64,000 bases of DNA from Microbacterium sp. cf046 (GTDB taxonomy: Bacteria > Actinomycetota > Actinomycetes > Actinomycetales > Microbacteriaceae), in NCBI RefSeq assembly GCF_900114345.1, contig NZ_FOZJ01000002.1:930001-994000 (forward strand). The letters run 5' to 3'. Under the pieces are notes generated by a model, which saw only the letters and a program-made list of their open reading frames with translations, did not search any database and was not told where the DNA came from. Position numbers and translations under genes: made by a program. Shown one piece after another: positions 34,506 through 44,362 of the stretch. Position 1 is the stretch's first letter. Each line of letters begins with the position of its first letter.

Positions 34506-34535
34506 CGAAAAACCCCCGCTGAGCGGGGGTTTTCG
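34506..34535 (-). terminator. Rho-independent terminator of tRNA-Gln
   Basis: Minus-strand hairpin CCCCCGC-TCA-GCGGGGG with A/T extensions, ending in five T residues, six bases after the tRNA 3' end. Confidence 0.85.
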
Positions 34536-34540
34536 AATAG

Positions 34541-34612
34541 CTGGGGTACCTGGACTCGAACCAAGAACAAAGGTACCAGAAACCTCCGTGTTGCCAATTA
34601 CACCATACCCCA
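34541..34612 (-). tRNA. tRNA-Gln (anticodon CTG)
   Basis: 72 bases, CCA not encoded. Acceptor TGGGGTA/TACCCCA with discriminator G, D arm GTGT...ACAC, anticodon arm GAGGT-TTCTGGT-ACCTT with CTG at 34577-34579 (codon CAG), T arm CTTGG-TTCGAGT-CCAGG. The U1-A72 first pair is a feature of tRNAs charged by the indirect Glu-tRNA(Gln) route. The gene stands just downstream of gltX. Confidence 0.96.
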
Positions 34613-34707
34613 AGGCGCTGAACCGAAGTCCGTGCCAAGGGTCAAGTCTACGCGACGGGAGCGGCCCATCCAAACCGAGCCGTCCCGCCGGAAGGGATCG
34701 GCGGCGG

Positions 34708-36222
34708 TCACTCCGCGCGGAACGCCTCCAGCGCGCCGAGGCGACGAATGGACTCGGCCTTGCCGAGAAGTTCCATCGACTCGAACAGCGGCGGTGAGAT
34801 CCGTCGACCGCTCACGGCGACCCGCAGCGGGCCGTACGCCACGCGCGGCTTGAGCTCGAGGCCTTCGATGAGCGCGCGAGAGAGAGCCTCCTGCACCGCC
34901 GCCGCCGTGAACTGATCCTCCGGGATCAGCTCGAGCGCCCCGACGGATGCCGCGAGCACGACTCCCGTGTTCGCGGGAAGTCCCGCCAGCGCGTCCTCGG
35001 CATAGAAGATGTCGTCCGTGAAGAGGAACCGGAGCAGATCCGGCGCATCGCCGAGCAGCGGCAGCCGCTCCTGGATGAGCGGGGCGGCCTTGCTCAGCAG
35101 ACTCGCGTGCGCGTCGCTCAGCGGGACGGTCAGCACACCGGCGGCGGCGAGGTACGGGACGATCCGCTCCGCGAAGTCCGCAGGCTCCAGCATCCGGATG
35201 TGGTCGCCGTTGATCGACTCGGCCTTCTTCTGGTCGAAGCGCGCCGGATTGGGGTTGACGTCGACGATGTCGAACGCGGCGATCAGCTCGTCGAGCGAGA
35301 ACACGTCCCGGTCGGGGGCGAGCGACCAGCCGAGGAGCGACAGGTAGTTCAGCAGCCCCTCGCGGATGAACCCCTTCTCGCGCTGCAGGAACAGGTCGGC
35401 CTTCGGGTCGCGCTTGGAGAGCTTCTTGTTGCCCTCGTCGCCCAGGACGAGCGGCATATGGGCGAAACGCGGGATGAACGTTGTCACACCCGCATCCACG
35501 AGTGCGCGATACAGCGCGAGCTGTCGGGCGGTGGAGGGCATCAGGTCTTCGCCGCGGATCACGTGCGTGATCCCCATCAGCGCGTCATCGACCGGATTGA
35601 CGAAGGGGTACAGCGGCACTCCCCCGGCGCGGACGACGACGAAGTCCGGGAAGGATCCGGCCGGGAAGGTCACCTCTCCGCGGATGAGGTCCACGTACGT
35701 GAGGTCTTCATCCGGCACACGCAGGCGCCATGCGGGCTCGCGGCCCTCCGCCCGGAACGCGGCCTTCTGCTCGTCGGTCAGGTCGCGGTCGTGATTGTCG
35801 TAGCCGAGCTGCTTCGCGCGGCCGTTCGCGAGGTTTCGGGCGTCGATCTCCTCGGGCGTCGAGAAGCTCTCGTAGACGGCTCCGGCCGCCTTGAGCTTCT
35901 CCAGGACGCCGAAGTAGATGTCGTGCCGCTGCGACTGACGGTACGGCGCGTGCGGTCCGCCGATCTCCACGCCCTCGTCCCAGTCGATCTCGAGCCACCG
36001 CAGCGCATCGAGCAGCTGCAGGTAGCTCTCCTCGCTGTCACGCGCGGCGTCGGTGTCCTCGATGCGGAAGACCAGGGTCCCGCCGTTGTGACGGGCGTAC
36101 GCCCAGTTGAACAGCACGGTCCGGATCAGCCCCACGTGGGGCAGGCCGGTCGGCGAGGGGCAGAAGCGGACGCGCACGTCGGCGCCGGCTGCGGTCGTGG
36201 TGCGGGGATCGGGTGCAGACAT
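34708..36222 (-). CDS. gltX: Glutamyl-tRNA synthetase
   Basis: 504 residues. Class I aminoacyl-tRNA synthetase: HIGH-equivalent [14 protein letters not shown] near residue 22, [34 protein letters not shown]-equivalent [13 protein letters not shown], and the C-terminal anticodon-binding helical domain to the end ([19 protein letters not shown]). In Actinobacteria this enzyme is usually non-discriminating and also loads tRNA-Gln for GatCAB; being followed by tRNA-Gln fits, but GatCAB is outside the window. A TAAGCT lies eight bases before the ATG. Confidence 0.97.
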   Translation of the reverse strand: MSAPDPRTTTAAGADVRVRFCPSPTGLPHVGLIRTVLFNWAYARHNGGTLVFRIEDTDAARDSEESYLQLLDALRWLEIDWDEGVEIGGPHAPYRQSQRHDIYFGVLEKLKAAGAVYESFSTPEEIDARNLANGRAKQLGYDNHDRDLTDEQKAAFRAEGREPAWRLRVPDEDLTYVDLIRGEVTFPAGSFPDFVVVRAGGVPLYPFVNPVDDALMGITHVIRGEDLMPSTARQLALYRALVDAGVTTFIPRFAHMPLVLGDEGNKKLSKRDPKADLFLQREKGFIREGLLNYLSLLGWSLAPDRDVFSLDELIAAFDIVDVNPNPARFDQKKAESINGDHIRMLEPADFAERIVPYLAAAGVLTVPLSDAHASLLSKAAPLIQERLPLLGDAPDLLRFLFTDDIFYAEDALAGLPANTGVVLAASVGALELIPEDQFTAAAVQEALSRALIEGLELKPRVAYGPLRVAVSGRRISPPLFESMELLGKAESIRRLGALEAFRAE

Positions 36223-36268
36223 CGTCGTCCAGCTTAGTTCGCGGATGCCCCGGCCCCGCGTGCCCTGC

Positions 36269-37837
36269 TCAGTCCGCCGCCGGCACCACCTGAAGGCTGA
36301 TGATGTGCCCGTCGGCCGCGAGGAAGTACTGGAGGCCGCCGTAGCCCGGCGTCACGAGGATGCCCGTCGTCATCTTCGGGAAGACGCTGGAACGGGCGAG
36401 CTCGTCGCCGGAGTCGGCGTCCCGCCAGACGACCTCCTCTGTCGTGTAGTCCTGCAGACCCTTGAACGTCTTGACCGGGATATGGGTGCCGATCAGGATG
36501 CGCTGGTCGGGCGGACCCACCAGGGTCGTGAAACTCAGCGTGCGCTGGTCGGCCGTCCAAGCCAGATCGAGCGTTCCCTCACCGACGTCGACGGCGCCGA
36601 TCATCGCCGCGCCGGCGTCCATCACGTACACGCGGCCGTTGTCGGGGTCCACGGAGACCATCGACGGAATGAAGCTGTTGTCCGAATCGGAGTCGGCGAA
36701 CGGCTGCAGGTTGCCGACCTGCGTGGAGTCGGCCTGGCTCACCGAGAACACGCTCATCGGCGTCGAGGTCGGCGCGCCGCCGTTGGTCATGCCGACGACC
36801 TGGTCTCCGATCACCGCCATCGCCGAAGCCGCCGTCTGTCCGTCTTTCAGGTAGCTCACCGGTCCCCACGACTCGTCAGCCGACAGCGTGCCGTCGGCGA
36901 AGGTGTAGCGGTAGAGCTTGGTCGCACCGGGAAGGTAGATCATGTTCGTGCCGTCGTAGACGGTCGTCGTGACGCGGCCGCCCATCATCTCCGGGAGCGT
37001 GACCTGATCGATCACCTCGAGCGTGCTGGGGTCGATCGCGACGAGGACGCTCGCGGGAGCTGAACTCGGGTCGGGGCACTGCAGGAAGGCGGAGAAGCCC
37101 TGCTCGGTGCAGCCGGGCTGCCGGTTGACCGTCTTGGCGATGATCGTCCCGTCGGGGAACGCGTCGTAGCCGTTGTAGGCCGTGTCGCCCGGTTCGGAGT
37201 CGCCGGTCGGCAGTGTCGCGCTGGCGATCACGGTGCCGTCGTCGGGATCGATGCGCGCGATGCGGTAGCCGTAGACGACGATCAGGTCGTCCTCGGCCAT
37301 CGCGTTCAGCACGCCGGGATAGTTCCATTCGCCGGTCACATGGGTGTTGATGAGCACACGGCGCCACACCTCGCGGAGGCTCCCCGGCTCGACGCGTGAG
37401 ACGAACGAGCCGGACGCGGTCGGATCGTCGCCGTAGCCTCCGCCGTAGATGTAGAGCTCGTCCGGGCCGCGCCCGACGATGTTGTACGGCGTGACGTACA
37501 CGTCGGGCGAGGAGTACGCGAACACCGCGTTCGAGTCGGTCGTCGCGCCCAGGAAGCTCGCGCAGTCGTACAGGTGGGTGCGCTCCGAATCGTGCACCTC
37601 GAATGCAGCGATCGTCGGATACCACGGCTCGTTGTCGGCCGCCGCCACGCACTCCTCTTCACCCGCGAGGAGGGACGGGTCGCCGACGAGCGGACCGCCT
37701 GCCGCCGTCTCATCGGCAGGCGGAGTGGGCGTCGCATCGGGTTTCGGCAGCACCTCCGCGAAGCATCCGGTCAGGACGAGTGCCGCGACCAGGCCACCTG
37801 CTGCTGCGACAGCGCGAACGCGCGATGTGATCCGCAT
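36269..37837 (-). CDS. Large secreted lipoprotein with beta-propeller-like repeats
   Basis: 522 residues. Signal peptide with lipobox [12 protein letters not shown], Pro/Thr linker ([12 protein letters not shown]), then about 460 residues of mostly beta strands with recurring patterns such as [57 protein letters not shown] and [16 protein letters not shown], suggestive of a PQQ- or YVTN-type propeller. No catalytic motif seen. It is the first gene of a minus-strand pair with gltX (46 bases apart), though a functional link is unlikely. GGGGGAGA precedes the ATG. Confidence 0.75.
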   Translation of the reverse strand: MRITSRVRAVAAAGGLVAALVLTGCFAEVLPKPDATPTPPADETAAGGPLVGDPSLLAGEEECVAAADNEPWYPTIAAFEVHDSERTHLYDCASFLGATTDSNAVFAYSSPDVYVTPYNIVGRGPDELYIYGGGYGDDPTASGSFVSRVEPGSLREVWRRVLINTHVTGEWNYPGVLNAMAEDDLIVVYGYRIARIDPDDGTVIASATLPTGDSEPGDTAYNGYDAFPDGTIIAKTVNRQPGCTEQGFSAFLQCPDPSSAPASVLVAIDPSTLEVIDQVTLPEMMGGRVTTTVYDGTNMIYLPGATKLYRYTFADGTLSADESWGPVSYLKDGQTAASAMAVIGDQVVGMTNGGAPTSTPMSVFSVSQADSTQVGNLQPFADSDSDNSFIPSMVSVDPDNGRVYVMDAGAAMIGAVDVGEGTLDLAWTADQRTLSFTTLVGPPDQRILIGTHIPVKTFKGLQDYTTEEVVWRDADSGDELARSSVFPKMTTGILVTPGYGGLQYFLAADGHIISLQVVPAAD

Positions 37838-37952
37838 CGGTCTCCCCCAGGATTCGTGCGCCGACCTCCTCGTCAGCCACCGACACCGCGAGCGTTGCAG
37901 AGGGATGCGTTCGGCGTCAAGGGCGCTGGACGCGCCCTCCGTAGGACCGGCG

Positions 37953-38885
37953 CTACCGCAGAACCCGTTCGATCGCGGCCAGCGTGATGCGCACCGCGGG
38001 AACGCGCTCCGCCCCGTGTGCTGTGACGACGTGCAGCGTGCGCGCCTCCGCGTGCGGAAGGGGACGCGTGATCACCCCGGGCATCAGCGGGAACGACTCC
38101 ACCGCCATTCGGGGCAGCGTCGCGACGCCGATTCCCTGGGCGACGAGCCCCTCGACCGCGACGAAGTTGTCGGTCTCGAAGCCGATGCGCGGCTCGAAGC
38201 CGGCGCGACCGCAGAGTTCGAGCAGATGACCGCGGCAGCGTGGACATCCTGCGATCCAGTTCTCGTCGGCGAGCTCGGCGACCTCGACGCGTTCTCCTGC
38301 GGCAGCCGGATGCCCCACCGGCAGCACGGCGAGCAGATCGTCGGCGCCGACGGAGTGCACCGCGAGTCCGCTGGCGCTCGAACCGTGAGGGTCGTCTCGG
38401 TCGCCCGGATAGCTGAAGGTCAGGGCGATGTCGGCACGATTCTCGCGGACCGCTTCGACCGCCTCCGGCGGTTCGGCCTCCACGAACGTGATCGTGATCC
38501 CGGGATGATGCTCCGCGAGATGACTGAGCAGCCGTGGCACCACGGTCGGCGAGGCCGACGGGAATGCGACGAGCCTGACGCGCCCGGCGCGAAGCCCGCG
38601 CAGCTCGGCGAGTTCGCCCGCGGCGGCGTCCAGCGCCGTCGTGACGGCCGGAGCGTGGCGTGCCAGCACCCGACCGGCCTCGGTGAGTCTCACCGTGCGA
38701 CCGACCCGCTCGATCACCGGAACCCCGAGTCGCGACTCGAGCCGCTTCATCTGCTGGCTGAGCGCCGGCTGGCTGAAGCCGAGGGCGGTCGCGGCCGCCG
38801 TGATCGACCCTTCGTCCGCGATCGCCTTGATCGCGCGCAACGCCTGCACATCGAACTCCGGGTCGTCGAACAGACGCTCGCTCAC
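37953..38885 (-). CDS. LysR-family transcriptional regulator
   Basis: 310 residues from the GTG at 38885, preferred because a TATGAT -10 box lies exactly six bases upstream; ATG 38909 would add eight residues. N-terminal HTH FDVQALRAIKAIADEGSITAAATALGFSQPALSQQMKRLE and a periplasmic-binding-like effector domain (RVRLVAFPSASPTVVPRLL, DIALTFSYP, GIGVATLPRMAV) with CPRC in the second lobe (WIAGCPRCRGH). It is divergent from the class V aminotransferase gene, the usual arrangement for a LysR and its target. An inverted repeat covers its own -10. Confidence 0.9.
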   Translation of the reverse strand: MSERLFDDPEFDVQALRAIKAIADEGSITAAATALGFSQPALSQQMKRLESRLGVPVIERVGRTVRLTEAGRVLARHAPAVTTALDAAAGELAELRGLRAGRVRLVAFPSASPTVVPRLLSHLAEHHPGITITFVEAEPPEAVEAVRENRADIALTFSYPGDRDDPHGSSASGLAVHSVGADDLLAVLPVGHPAAAGERVEVAELADENWIAGCPRCRGHLLELCGRAGFEPRIGFETDNFVAVEGLVAQGIGVATLPRMAVESFPLMPGVITRPLPHAEARTLHVVTAHGAERVPAVRITLAAIERVLR

Positions 38886-38900
38886 GCTTAAATCATAAGC
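38886..38900. promoter_or_regulatory. LysR-type box overlapping the LysR-gene -10 element
   Basis: GCTTA-AATCA-TAAGC, a perfect 5-5-5 palindrome matching the T-N11-A LysR consensus. It contains the minus-strand TATGAT -10 (38897-38892) of the regulator, so binding would block the regulator's own transcription, and it lies about 67 bases from the divergent aminotransferase start. Confidence 0.55.
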
Positions 38901-38966
38901 AATTCGCATGATTCGGATAGAACACCTGCCGTAGACGAATGCTCTTCGGGCGAGCACGCTGGAATC

Positions 38967-40031
38967 ATGTCCACCCTCACTCGTGCCGACCTGACGGGGG
39001 TTCGCGCCCAGTTCGCGGGCGGCCGGTCCTATCTCGCGGCGTGCACGGTCGGACTCCCCACCCGCGCGACGCGCGCCGCCGTCATCGCCGATCTCGATGC
39101 CGCCGCCACCGGGCACGCGTCAGCGGTCGAATACACCGCGGTCGTGGAGAGATCTCGCGGGCACTTCGCGCAGCTGGTGCGCGTCCCGCCCGTGCGCGTC
39201 GCGATCGGCTCGCAGGCGTCGGTGTTCGCCGGGCTGGTCGCCGCGGCGGTCCCGGACGGCGCCGAGGTGCTCTGCGTCGAGGGAGACTTCTCGTCGATGG
39301 TGCTTCCGTTCGCGCACGCCGGGCGCGGCATCCGTCTGCGCACTGCACCCCTCGAACTGCTCGCCGACGCGATCACCGATGACACCTGGCTCGTGGCGTT
39401 CTCGCTCGTCCAGTCCGCCACGGGCGAGGTCGCGGATGCTGCGGCCATCCGCGACGCGGCGCAGCGGCACGACGCACGCACGCTCTGCGATGCGACCCAG
39501 GCGATCGGGTGGCTTCCGGTCGACGCGTCCGAGTACGACGCCGTGATCTGCCACACGTACAAATGGCTGTGCGCTCCACGCGGAGTCGCGTTCATGGCGA
39601 TCGGCGAGGACTTCGCGCAACAGGTCCCGGCGATCTTCGCGGGCTGGTATTCCGGCTCCGACCCGTGGTCGTCGTGCTACGGGCACACGGTGGATCTCGC
39701 ATCGGACGCCACGCGATTCGACGTGTCGCCCGCGTGGCAGGCCTTCGTCGGGGCGGAGCCCGCACTCGAGCTGTTCGCGTCGCTCGACCCGGTCGCGGTA
39801 CAGGATCACACCACCGGTCTCGCGGCTGCGTTCGTGACCGGGATGGGGCTCGATCCCGCAGCGCGCCCGAGTGCGATCGTCACGTGGGCCGATCCCGAGG
39901 GAAGCGACCTGGCGCGACTGACGGCGGCGGGCATCACCGCATCCGGCAGGGCCGGTCGCGCCCGCGTGGCGTTCCATGTCTTCAACGACGCGCAGGACGC
40001 CGCCGACGCGCTGCGGGCGCTCGGACGATAG
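38967..40031 (+). CDS. Class V aminotransferase-fold PLP enzyme
   Basis: 354 residues. Fold type I, NifS/isopenicillin-epimerase-like: VAIGSQASVFAGLVAAAVPDGAEVL (cofactor ring contact), LVAFSLVQSATGEVAD, TLCDATQAIGWLPVD (Asp binding the pyridine nitrogen) and the PLP lysine in CHTYKWLCAPRGVAFM. It is not a cysteine desulfurase by motif, since no conserved loop Cys is seen. Possible roles include kynureninase-like or epimerase-type reactions; not assignable. Probably controlled by the divergent LysR. Confidence 0.86.
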   Translation: MSTLTRADLTGVRAQFAGGRSYLAACTVGLPTRATRAAVIADLDAAATGHASAVEYTAVVERSRGHFAQLVRVPPVRVAIGSQASVFAGLVAAAVPDGAEVLCVEGDFSSMVLPFAHAGRGIRLRTAPLELLADAITDDTWLVAFSLVQSATGEVADAAAIRDAAQRHDARTLCDATQAIGWLPVDASEYDAVICHTYKWLCAPRGVAFMAIGEDFAQQVPAIFAGWYSGSDPWSSCYGHTVDLASDATRFDVSPAWQAFVGAEPALELFASLDPVAVQDHTTGLAAAFVTGMGLDPAARPSAIVTWADPEGSDLARLTAAGITASGRAGRARVAFHVFNDAQDAADALRALGR

Positions 40032-40042
40032 GAGCGTCGAGC
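40019..40042. terminator. Possible shared hairpin between convergent genes
   Basis: GCTCGGACG-ATAGGAG-CGTCGAGC, eight pairs with one bulged G, spanning the 11-base gap between the aminotransferase and MFS stops. No T-run. Confidence 0.35.
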
Positions 40043-41305
40043 CTACGCAGGCACCGGAGTCGCGCGACGCCCGAGGGGCGCGAGCGCGATGACGGCGACG
40101 ACCGCGACGCTCACCAGCAGGGCGAGCCCTCCGTAACCGATCCAGCCCAGGATCACACCGGCCAGGATCGCCCCCGTGGCCGCGACGATGCTCATCGTGA
40201 AGTCGCTCAGCCCCTGCCGCCGTGTGCGCACCGACTCGGACGACGCCTCGGTCAGCAGAGCCGACCCGGCGACGGTCGTTGCGCTCCATCCGAGTCCGAG
40301 CATGACCAGCCCGATCGTCACCGCCGGCGTGGACTCCTGCCCGAAGGACGCGGTGACCAGCGCGGCGGCGATGATCACCTGGCCGAGCAGGATCGTCGGG
40401 ATGCGGCCGAGCCGGTCGGCGAGGATGCCGAAGACCGGTGAGAGCGCGTACATCCCCGCGATGTGGAGGCTGAGAGTCACTCCGATGATCGTGAGCGTCG
40501 CTCCATGATGGAGCAGGTGCACCGGGGTCATCGCCATGACCGCGACCATGACGCCGTGGGCGGCCGCGATCGCGAAGATCGCGTACCGCGCGACGCGCGG
40601 CTGATCGGGCTTGGCGATCTGCTGCGCGCGCAAGGCGGTGGATGCCGCATCCACCACGCGCTGGGCGAGCAGGAGCGGATCCGGGCGCAGCGCGGCGAAG
40701 TACAGGGCGATCGCAAGGAGCTGGCCGACGATCGTGAAGACGTACGGCCCCGTCAAGGGCGGCATCCCGATCGCCGTGCCGATGACCTCGCCGGGGCCGG
40801 TCAGATTCGGTCCGAGCACCGCCCCGATCGTGGTCGCCCAGACCACGATCGACAGGTCGCGGCCGCGTGTGGCGTCGGTCGCCAGATCGGACGCGGCGAA
40901 CCGGGACTGGAGGTTGGCGGCCTGGCCGCCGCCGACGAGCAGGAACGCCAGCAGGAGCAGCGGGAACGATCCGATCGCGGCCGCGACGACGACCAGTGTC
41001 ACGCCCACCAGCGCGATGATCATGCCGGTCGCCAGCGACAGTCGCCGGCCGCGCCGACGCGCGAGGCGGGCGAGCGGGATCGCGATCAGCGCCGTGCCGA
41101 ACGTGACCGCCGCGGCCGCCAGACCCGAGAACGTCTCATCGCCGGAGATGTCGGCGGCCAGGACGGCACCGAGCGACAGGGTCGCGCCGAAGGCGATGCC
41201 CCCGAGCACCTGCGCGACAGACAGCACGCCGACCGTGCGGCGCTGCACCCGAGCGATGTCTGCGGGCGCGAGAGAGGCGTGCGCCGACGCCGCGGCGTCG
41301 GCCAT
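40043..41305 (-). CDS. MFS transporter
   Basis: 420 residues, about 12 membrane segments in two halves around a central loop (LRPDPLLLAQRVVDAAST...). Characteristic MFS loop 2-3 seen as PLARLARRRGRRLSLATGM and its second-half counterpart FGILADRLGRIPTILLGQV. The start ATG overlaps the FAH-family stop (TGATG), so the two are co-translated; a GTG one codon earlier is possible. Substrate unknown; a link to export or import of the hydrolase's substrate is only suggested by coupling. Confidence 0.88.
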   Translation of the reverse strand: MADAAASAHASLAPADIARVQRRTVGVLSVAQVLGGIAFGATLSLGAVLAADISGDETFSGLAAAAVTFGTALIAIPLARLARRRGRRLSLATGMIIALVGVTLVVVAAAIGSFPLLLLAFLLVGGGQAANLQSRFAASDLATDATRGRDLSIVVWATTIGAVLGPNLTGPGEVIGTAIGMPPLTGPYVFTIVGQLLAIALYFAALRPDPLLLAQRVVDAASTALRAQQIAKPDQPRVARYAIFAIAAAHGVMVAVMAMTPVHLLHHGATLTIIGVTLSLHIAGMYALSPVFGILADRLGRIPTILLGQVIIAAALVTASFGQESTPAVTIGLVMLGLGWSATTVAGSALLTEASSESVRTRRQGLSDFTMSIVAATGAILAGVILGWIGYGGLALLVSVAVVAVIALAPLGRRATPVPA

Positions 41306-42069
41306 CACGCGTCGCGAGCGGTGTTCCGCAGCGTGCCGAGGCCTGAGATCTCGACCTCGATCGTGTCACCGGCCTCGAACGGTCCGACGCCGGACGGGGT
41401 ACCCGTCAGGATCACGTCTCCGGGCAGAAGGGTGAATGCCGCCGACGCGTAGGCGATGATGTCGGCGACGGAATGGATCATGTCCGTGAGCGGCGCCCGC
41501 TGGGCCACTTCGCCGTTGAGCCGCGTCTCGAGGGTCGCGGTGGCGACGTCGAAGTCGGTCTCGATCGCAGGGCCGAGCGGGCAGAACGTGTCGAAGCCCT
41601 TCGCGCGCGCCCACTGCCCGTCGGTCATCTGCAGATCGCGGGCGGTGACGTCGTTCGCGATCGTGTATCCGAAGACGACCTCCGGCGCACGCTCGACCGA
41701 GACGTTCTTCGCGATCGAGCCGATCACGACGGCGAGCTCGCCCTCGAACGACGTGAACTTCGACTGCGGCGGGCGGACGATGACATCGCCCGGGCCGATG
41801 ACCGCGGTGTTCGGCTTGAGGAACAGCATCGGCTCCGCGGGCACCTCATTGCCGAGCTCCTCGGCGTGCGCACGGTAGTTGCGCCCGACGCACACGACCT
41901 TCGAGCGCGGGATCACCGGTGCCAGCAGCGCGACATCGCCGAGCGGGACGCGCTCCCCCGTCGTGTCGAATCCGGCGAACATCGGATCGCCCTCGAGGAC
42001 GACCAGATCCGTGTCGTCGACGATGCCGTAGCGGATGGCGTCCTGGTGGCTGAAGCGTGCGATCCTCAC
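41305..42069 (-). CDS. Fumarylacetoacetate hydrolase-family protein
   Basis: 254 residues from GTG. FAH fold: VCVGRNYRAHAEELGNEVP, PMLFLKPNTAVIGPGDVIV, the metal-binding EGELAVVIG, FGYTIANDVTARDLQ and the C-terminal LLPGDVILTGTPSGVG. Members are acylpyruvate hydrolases, oxaloacetate decarboxylases or isomerases; the precise reaction cannot be assigned. A TAGGCT six bases before the GTG predicts a leaderless transcript that would include the MFS gene. Confidence 0.92.
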   Translation of the reverse strand: MRIARFSHQDAIRYGIVDDTDLVVLEGDPMFAGFDTTGERVPLGDVALLAPVIPRSKVVCVGRNYRAHAEELGNEVPAEPMLFLKPNTAVIGPGDVIVRPPQSKFTSFEGELAVVIGSIAKNVSVERAPEVVFGYTIANDVTARDLQMTDGQWARAKGFDTFCPLGPAIETDFDVATATLETRLNGEVAQRAPLTDMIHSVADIIAYASAAFTLLPGDVILTGTPSGVGPFEAGDTIEVEISGLGTLRNTARDA

Positions 42070-42075
42070 CCGTCG

Positions 42076-42081
42076 AGCCTA
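42076..42081 (-). promoter_or_regulatory. -10 element (TAGGCT) for leaderless FAH-MFS transcript
   Basis: Minus-strand TAGGCT, spacer CGACGG (six bases), then GTG at 42069. It lies in the short gap after ilvE (stop at 42083). Confidence 0.5.
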
Positions 42082-42082
42082 C

Positions 42083-43189
42083 TCAGGCATCCAGACGCAG
42101 GAGCCAGCCGTGCTTGTCCTCGGCGCGGCCGTACTGGATGTCGGTGAGCTCCTGGCGCAGCTCCAGCGCGAGCGTGCCGATCGGCTGCTCGTCGATGAAG
42201 TCCTTGCCCTTGAGTACGCCGATCGGCGTGACGACCGCCGCGGTGCCGCACGCGAACACCTCGACGATGTCGCCTGATGCCACGCCCTCGCGCCACTCGT
42301 CGAATGCCACCGCGCGACCCTCGACCTTGTGCCCGCGATCGATCGCGAGCTGGAGGATCGAATCGCGCGTGATGCCCTCGAGGATCGATGGCGACTCCGG
42401 CGTGACGAGCGTTCCGTCCTTGTGGACGAACACGATGTTCATCCCGCCGAGCTCCTCGACGTTGCGATCCTGGTCGAGGAAGACGACCTGATCGCATTCG
42501 TGCTCGTACGCCTCGGACTGCGGCAGGAGCGAAGAGGCGTAGTTCCCGCCGGTCTTGGCCGCACCGGTGCCGCCCTTGCCCGCGCGCGCGTAGTCCTCGC
42601 TGAGCCAGATCGACACCGGGCTCACGCCGCCGTGGAAGTAGGCCCCGGCGGGAGAGGCGATCACGTAGTAGTTGACCTTGTGCGCCGGGCGCACCCCCAG
42701 GAACGCCTCCTTCGCGAACATGAAGGGACGCAGGTACAGGCTCTGGTCCTGACCTGACGGCACCCACGCGCCGTCGACCGCGATCAGCTCGCGCAGCGAC
42801 TGGATGAAGTACGAGACCGGAAGCTCGGGGAGCGCGAGGCGACGCGCCGAACGCTGGAGGCGGCGTCCGTTCTGATCCGGCCGGAACGTGTGGATCGACC
42901 CGTCGGCGTGCCGGTACGCCTTGATGCCCTCGAAGATCTCCTGGCCGTAGTGCAGCACGGCGGCGGCCGGGTCCAGGGTGATCGGGCCATAGGGCTGCAC
43001 ACGGGGGCGGTGCCAGCCGCCGCCCGTAGACCAGCAGATGTCGACCATGTGATCGGTGAAATTGACGCCGAACCCGGGGTTGGCGAGGATCTCGTCGCGC
43101 TGGGCGGCGTTCTTCGCGGTGAGGTTCTTGGTCACGGCGAACTCGAGGGGCTCGAGTCCGGTGTCGGGGTCGGTTCCGATGAGAGTCAT
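42083..43189 (-). CDS. ilvE: Branched-chain amino acid aminotransferase
   Basis: 368 residues. Last step of Ile/Val/Leu synthesis, PLP-dependent fold type IV. Seen are YGQEIFEGIKAYRHADGSIHTFRP, YLRPFMFAKEAFLGVRPA, the cofactor-lysine segment GAAKTGGNYASSLLPQ, EELGGMNIVFVHKDG and VFACGTAAVVTPIG. The length fits the larger bacterial/eukaryotic-type BCAT. Forty-eight bases after leuB on the same strand. Confidence 0.96.
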   Translation of the reverse strand: MTLIGTDPDTGLEPLEFAVTKNLTAKNAAQRDEILANPGFGVNFTDHMVDICWSTGGGWHRPRVQPYGPITLDPAAAVLHYGQEIFEGIKAYRHADGSIHTFRPDQNGRRLQRSARRLALPELPVSYFIQSLRELIAVDGAWVPSGQDQSLYLRPFMFAKEAFLGVRPAHKVNYYVIASPAGAYFHGGVSPVSIWLSEDYARAGKGGTGAAKTGGNYASSLLPQSEAYEHECDQVVFLDQDRNVEELGGMNIVFVHKDGTLVTPESPSILEGITRDSILQLAIDRGHKVEGRAVAFDEWREGVASGDIVEVFACGTAAVVTPIGVLKGKDFIDEQPIGTLALELRQELTDIQYGRAEDKHGWLLRLDA

Positions 43190-43237
43190 GTCACGTCCAA
43201 GCGAGTAATGCGCCCGCGGAGGGGGCGAGTTTCCAGA

Positions 43238-44305
43238 TTACGCCTGCAGCCGGGCGACGATCGCGTCGCCGATCTGGCCCGTCGAGCGAGCGGTCCCCGT
43301 GCGTGCCGCGATGTCGTCCTCGACAGCGCGGGTGACGCGCTGTGCCTCGTCGTGCAGCCCGAGGTGATCGAGCATGAGCGAGATCGAGAGGATCGCGGCC
43401 GTGGGATCGGCCTTCTGCTGCCCCGCGATGTCGGGTGCCGAACCGTGAACGGGCTCGAACATCGACGGGAACGCGCCATCCGGGTTGATGTTCCCGGACG
43501 CTGCGAGACCGATGCCACCGGTGACGGCGCCGGCCAGGTCTGTCAGGATGTCGCCGAAGAGGTTGTCGGTGACGATGACGTCGAAGCGGGACGGGTTTGT
43601 GACCAGGAAGATCGTCGCCGCGTCGACGTGGAGATAGTCTACGGCGACGTCGGGGTGCTCCTGCGCCACGGCGTCGACGATGCGCTGCCACATCCCGCCC
43701 GCGTGCACCAGCACGTTCGTCTTGTGGACGAACGTGAGCGCCTTCCTGCGCCGCTCGGCGAGGTCGAAGGCGTAGCGCACGACCCGCTCGATGCCGTACG
43801 CCGTGTTGACCGAGGTCTCGTTCGCGACTTCGTGCTCTGTCCCGCGACGGATCGATCCTCCGTTGCCGACGTACGGCCCCTCGGTCCCCTCCCGCACCAC
43901 CACGAAGTCGATCTCGCCGGGGTCGCTGAGCGGGCCGGGAACGCCGGGGTACAGCTTCGAGGGTCGCAGGTTGACGTAGTGGTCGAGTTCGAAGCGGAGC
44001 TTCAGGAGCAGACCGCGCTCGATGTTCGCGTCCTTCAGCCGGGGGTCGCCGGGCACTCCGCCGACCGCACCGAGAAGGATCGCATCGTGAGCGGCGATCG
44101 AGGCGAGGTCCTCGTCGGTGAGCGTCTCGCCGGTCTCGAGGAACCGGGCGGCTCCCAGCGAGAATCGCGTGCGCTCGAACCGGATGCCGGAACCCGTGGT
44201 CGCGGCATCCAGCACCTTCTCCGCCTCGGCGATGACCTCCGGCCCGATGCCGTCACCGGGGATGACGGCGAGTCGGACCGTCCTGCTCTCCTGCACGCCT
44301 GACAT
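43238..44305 (-). CDS. leuB: 3-isopropylmalate dehydrogenase
   Basis: 355 residues. Oxidative decarboxylation of 3-isopropylmalate in leucine synthesis. [20 protein letters not shown] at the N terminus, [20 protein letters not shown] (substrate and Mg site), [15 protein letters not shown] (catalytic Lys), [23 protein letters not shown] and [14 protein letters not shown] are all present. GGAAGGAG precedes the ATG. Clustered with ilvE, but separate from leuCD at 13-15 kb. Confidence 0.96.
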   Translation of the reverse strand: MSGVQESRTVRLAVIPGDGIGPEVIAEAEKVLDAATTGSGIRFERTRFSLGAARFLETGETLTDEDLASIAAHDAILLGAVGGVPGDPRLKDANIERGLLLKLRFELDHYVNLRPSKLYPGVPGPLSDPGEIDFVVVREGTEGPYVGNGGSIRRGTEHEVANETSVNTAYGIERVVRYAFDLAERRRKALTFVHKTNVLVHAGGMWQRIVDAVAQEHPDVAVDYLHVDAATIFLVTNPSRFDVIVTDNLFGDILTDLAGAVTGGIGLAASGNINPDGAFPSMFEPVHGSAPDIAGQQKADPTAAILSISLMLDHLGLHDEAQRVTRAVEDDIAARTGTARSTGQIGDAIVARLQA

Positions 44306-44362
44306 TGCGCTCCTTCCGACAGTGCCAGCGTATCGGGGCGGATCGCTCTGCCGAGCGCAGTG

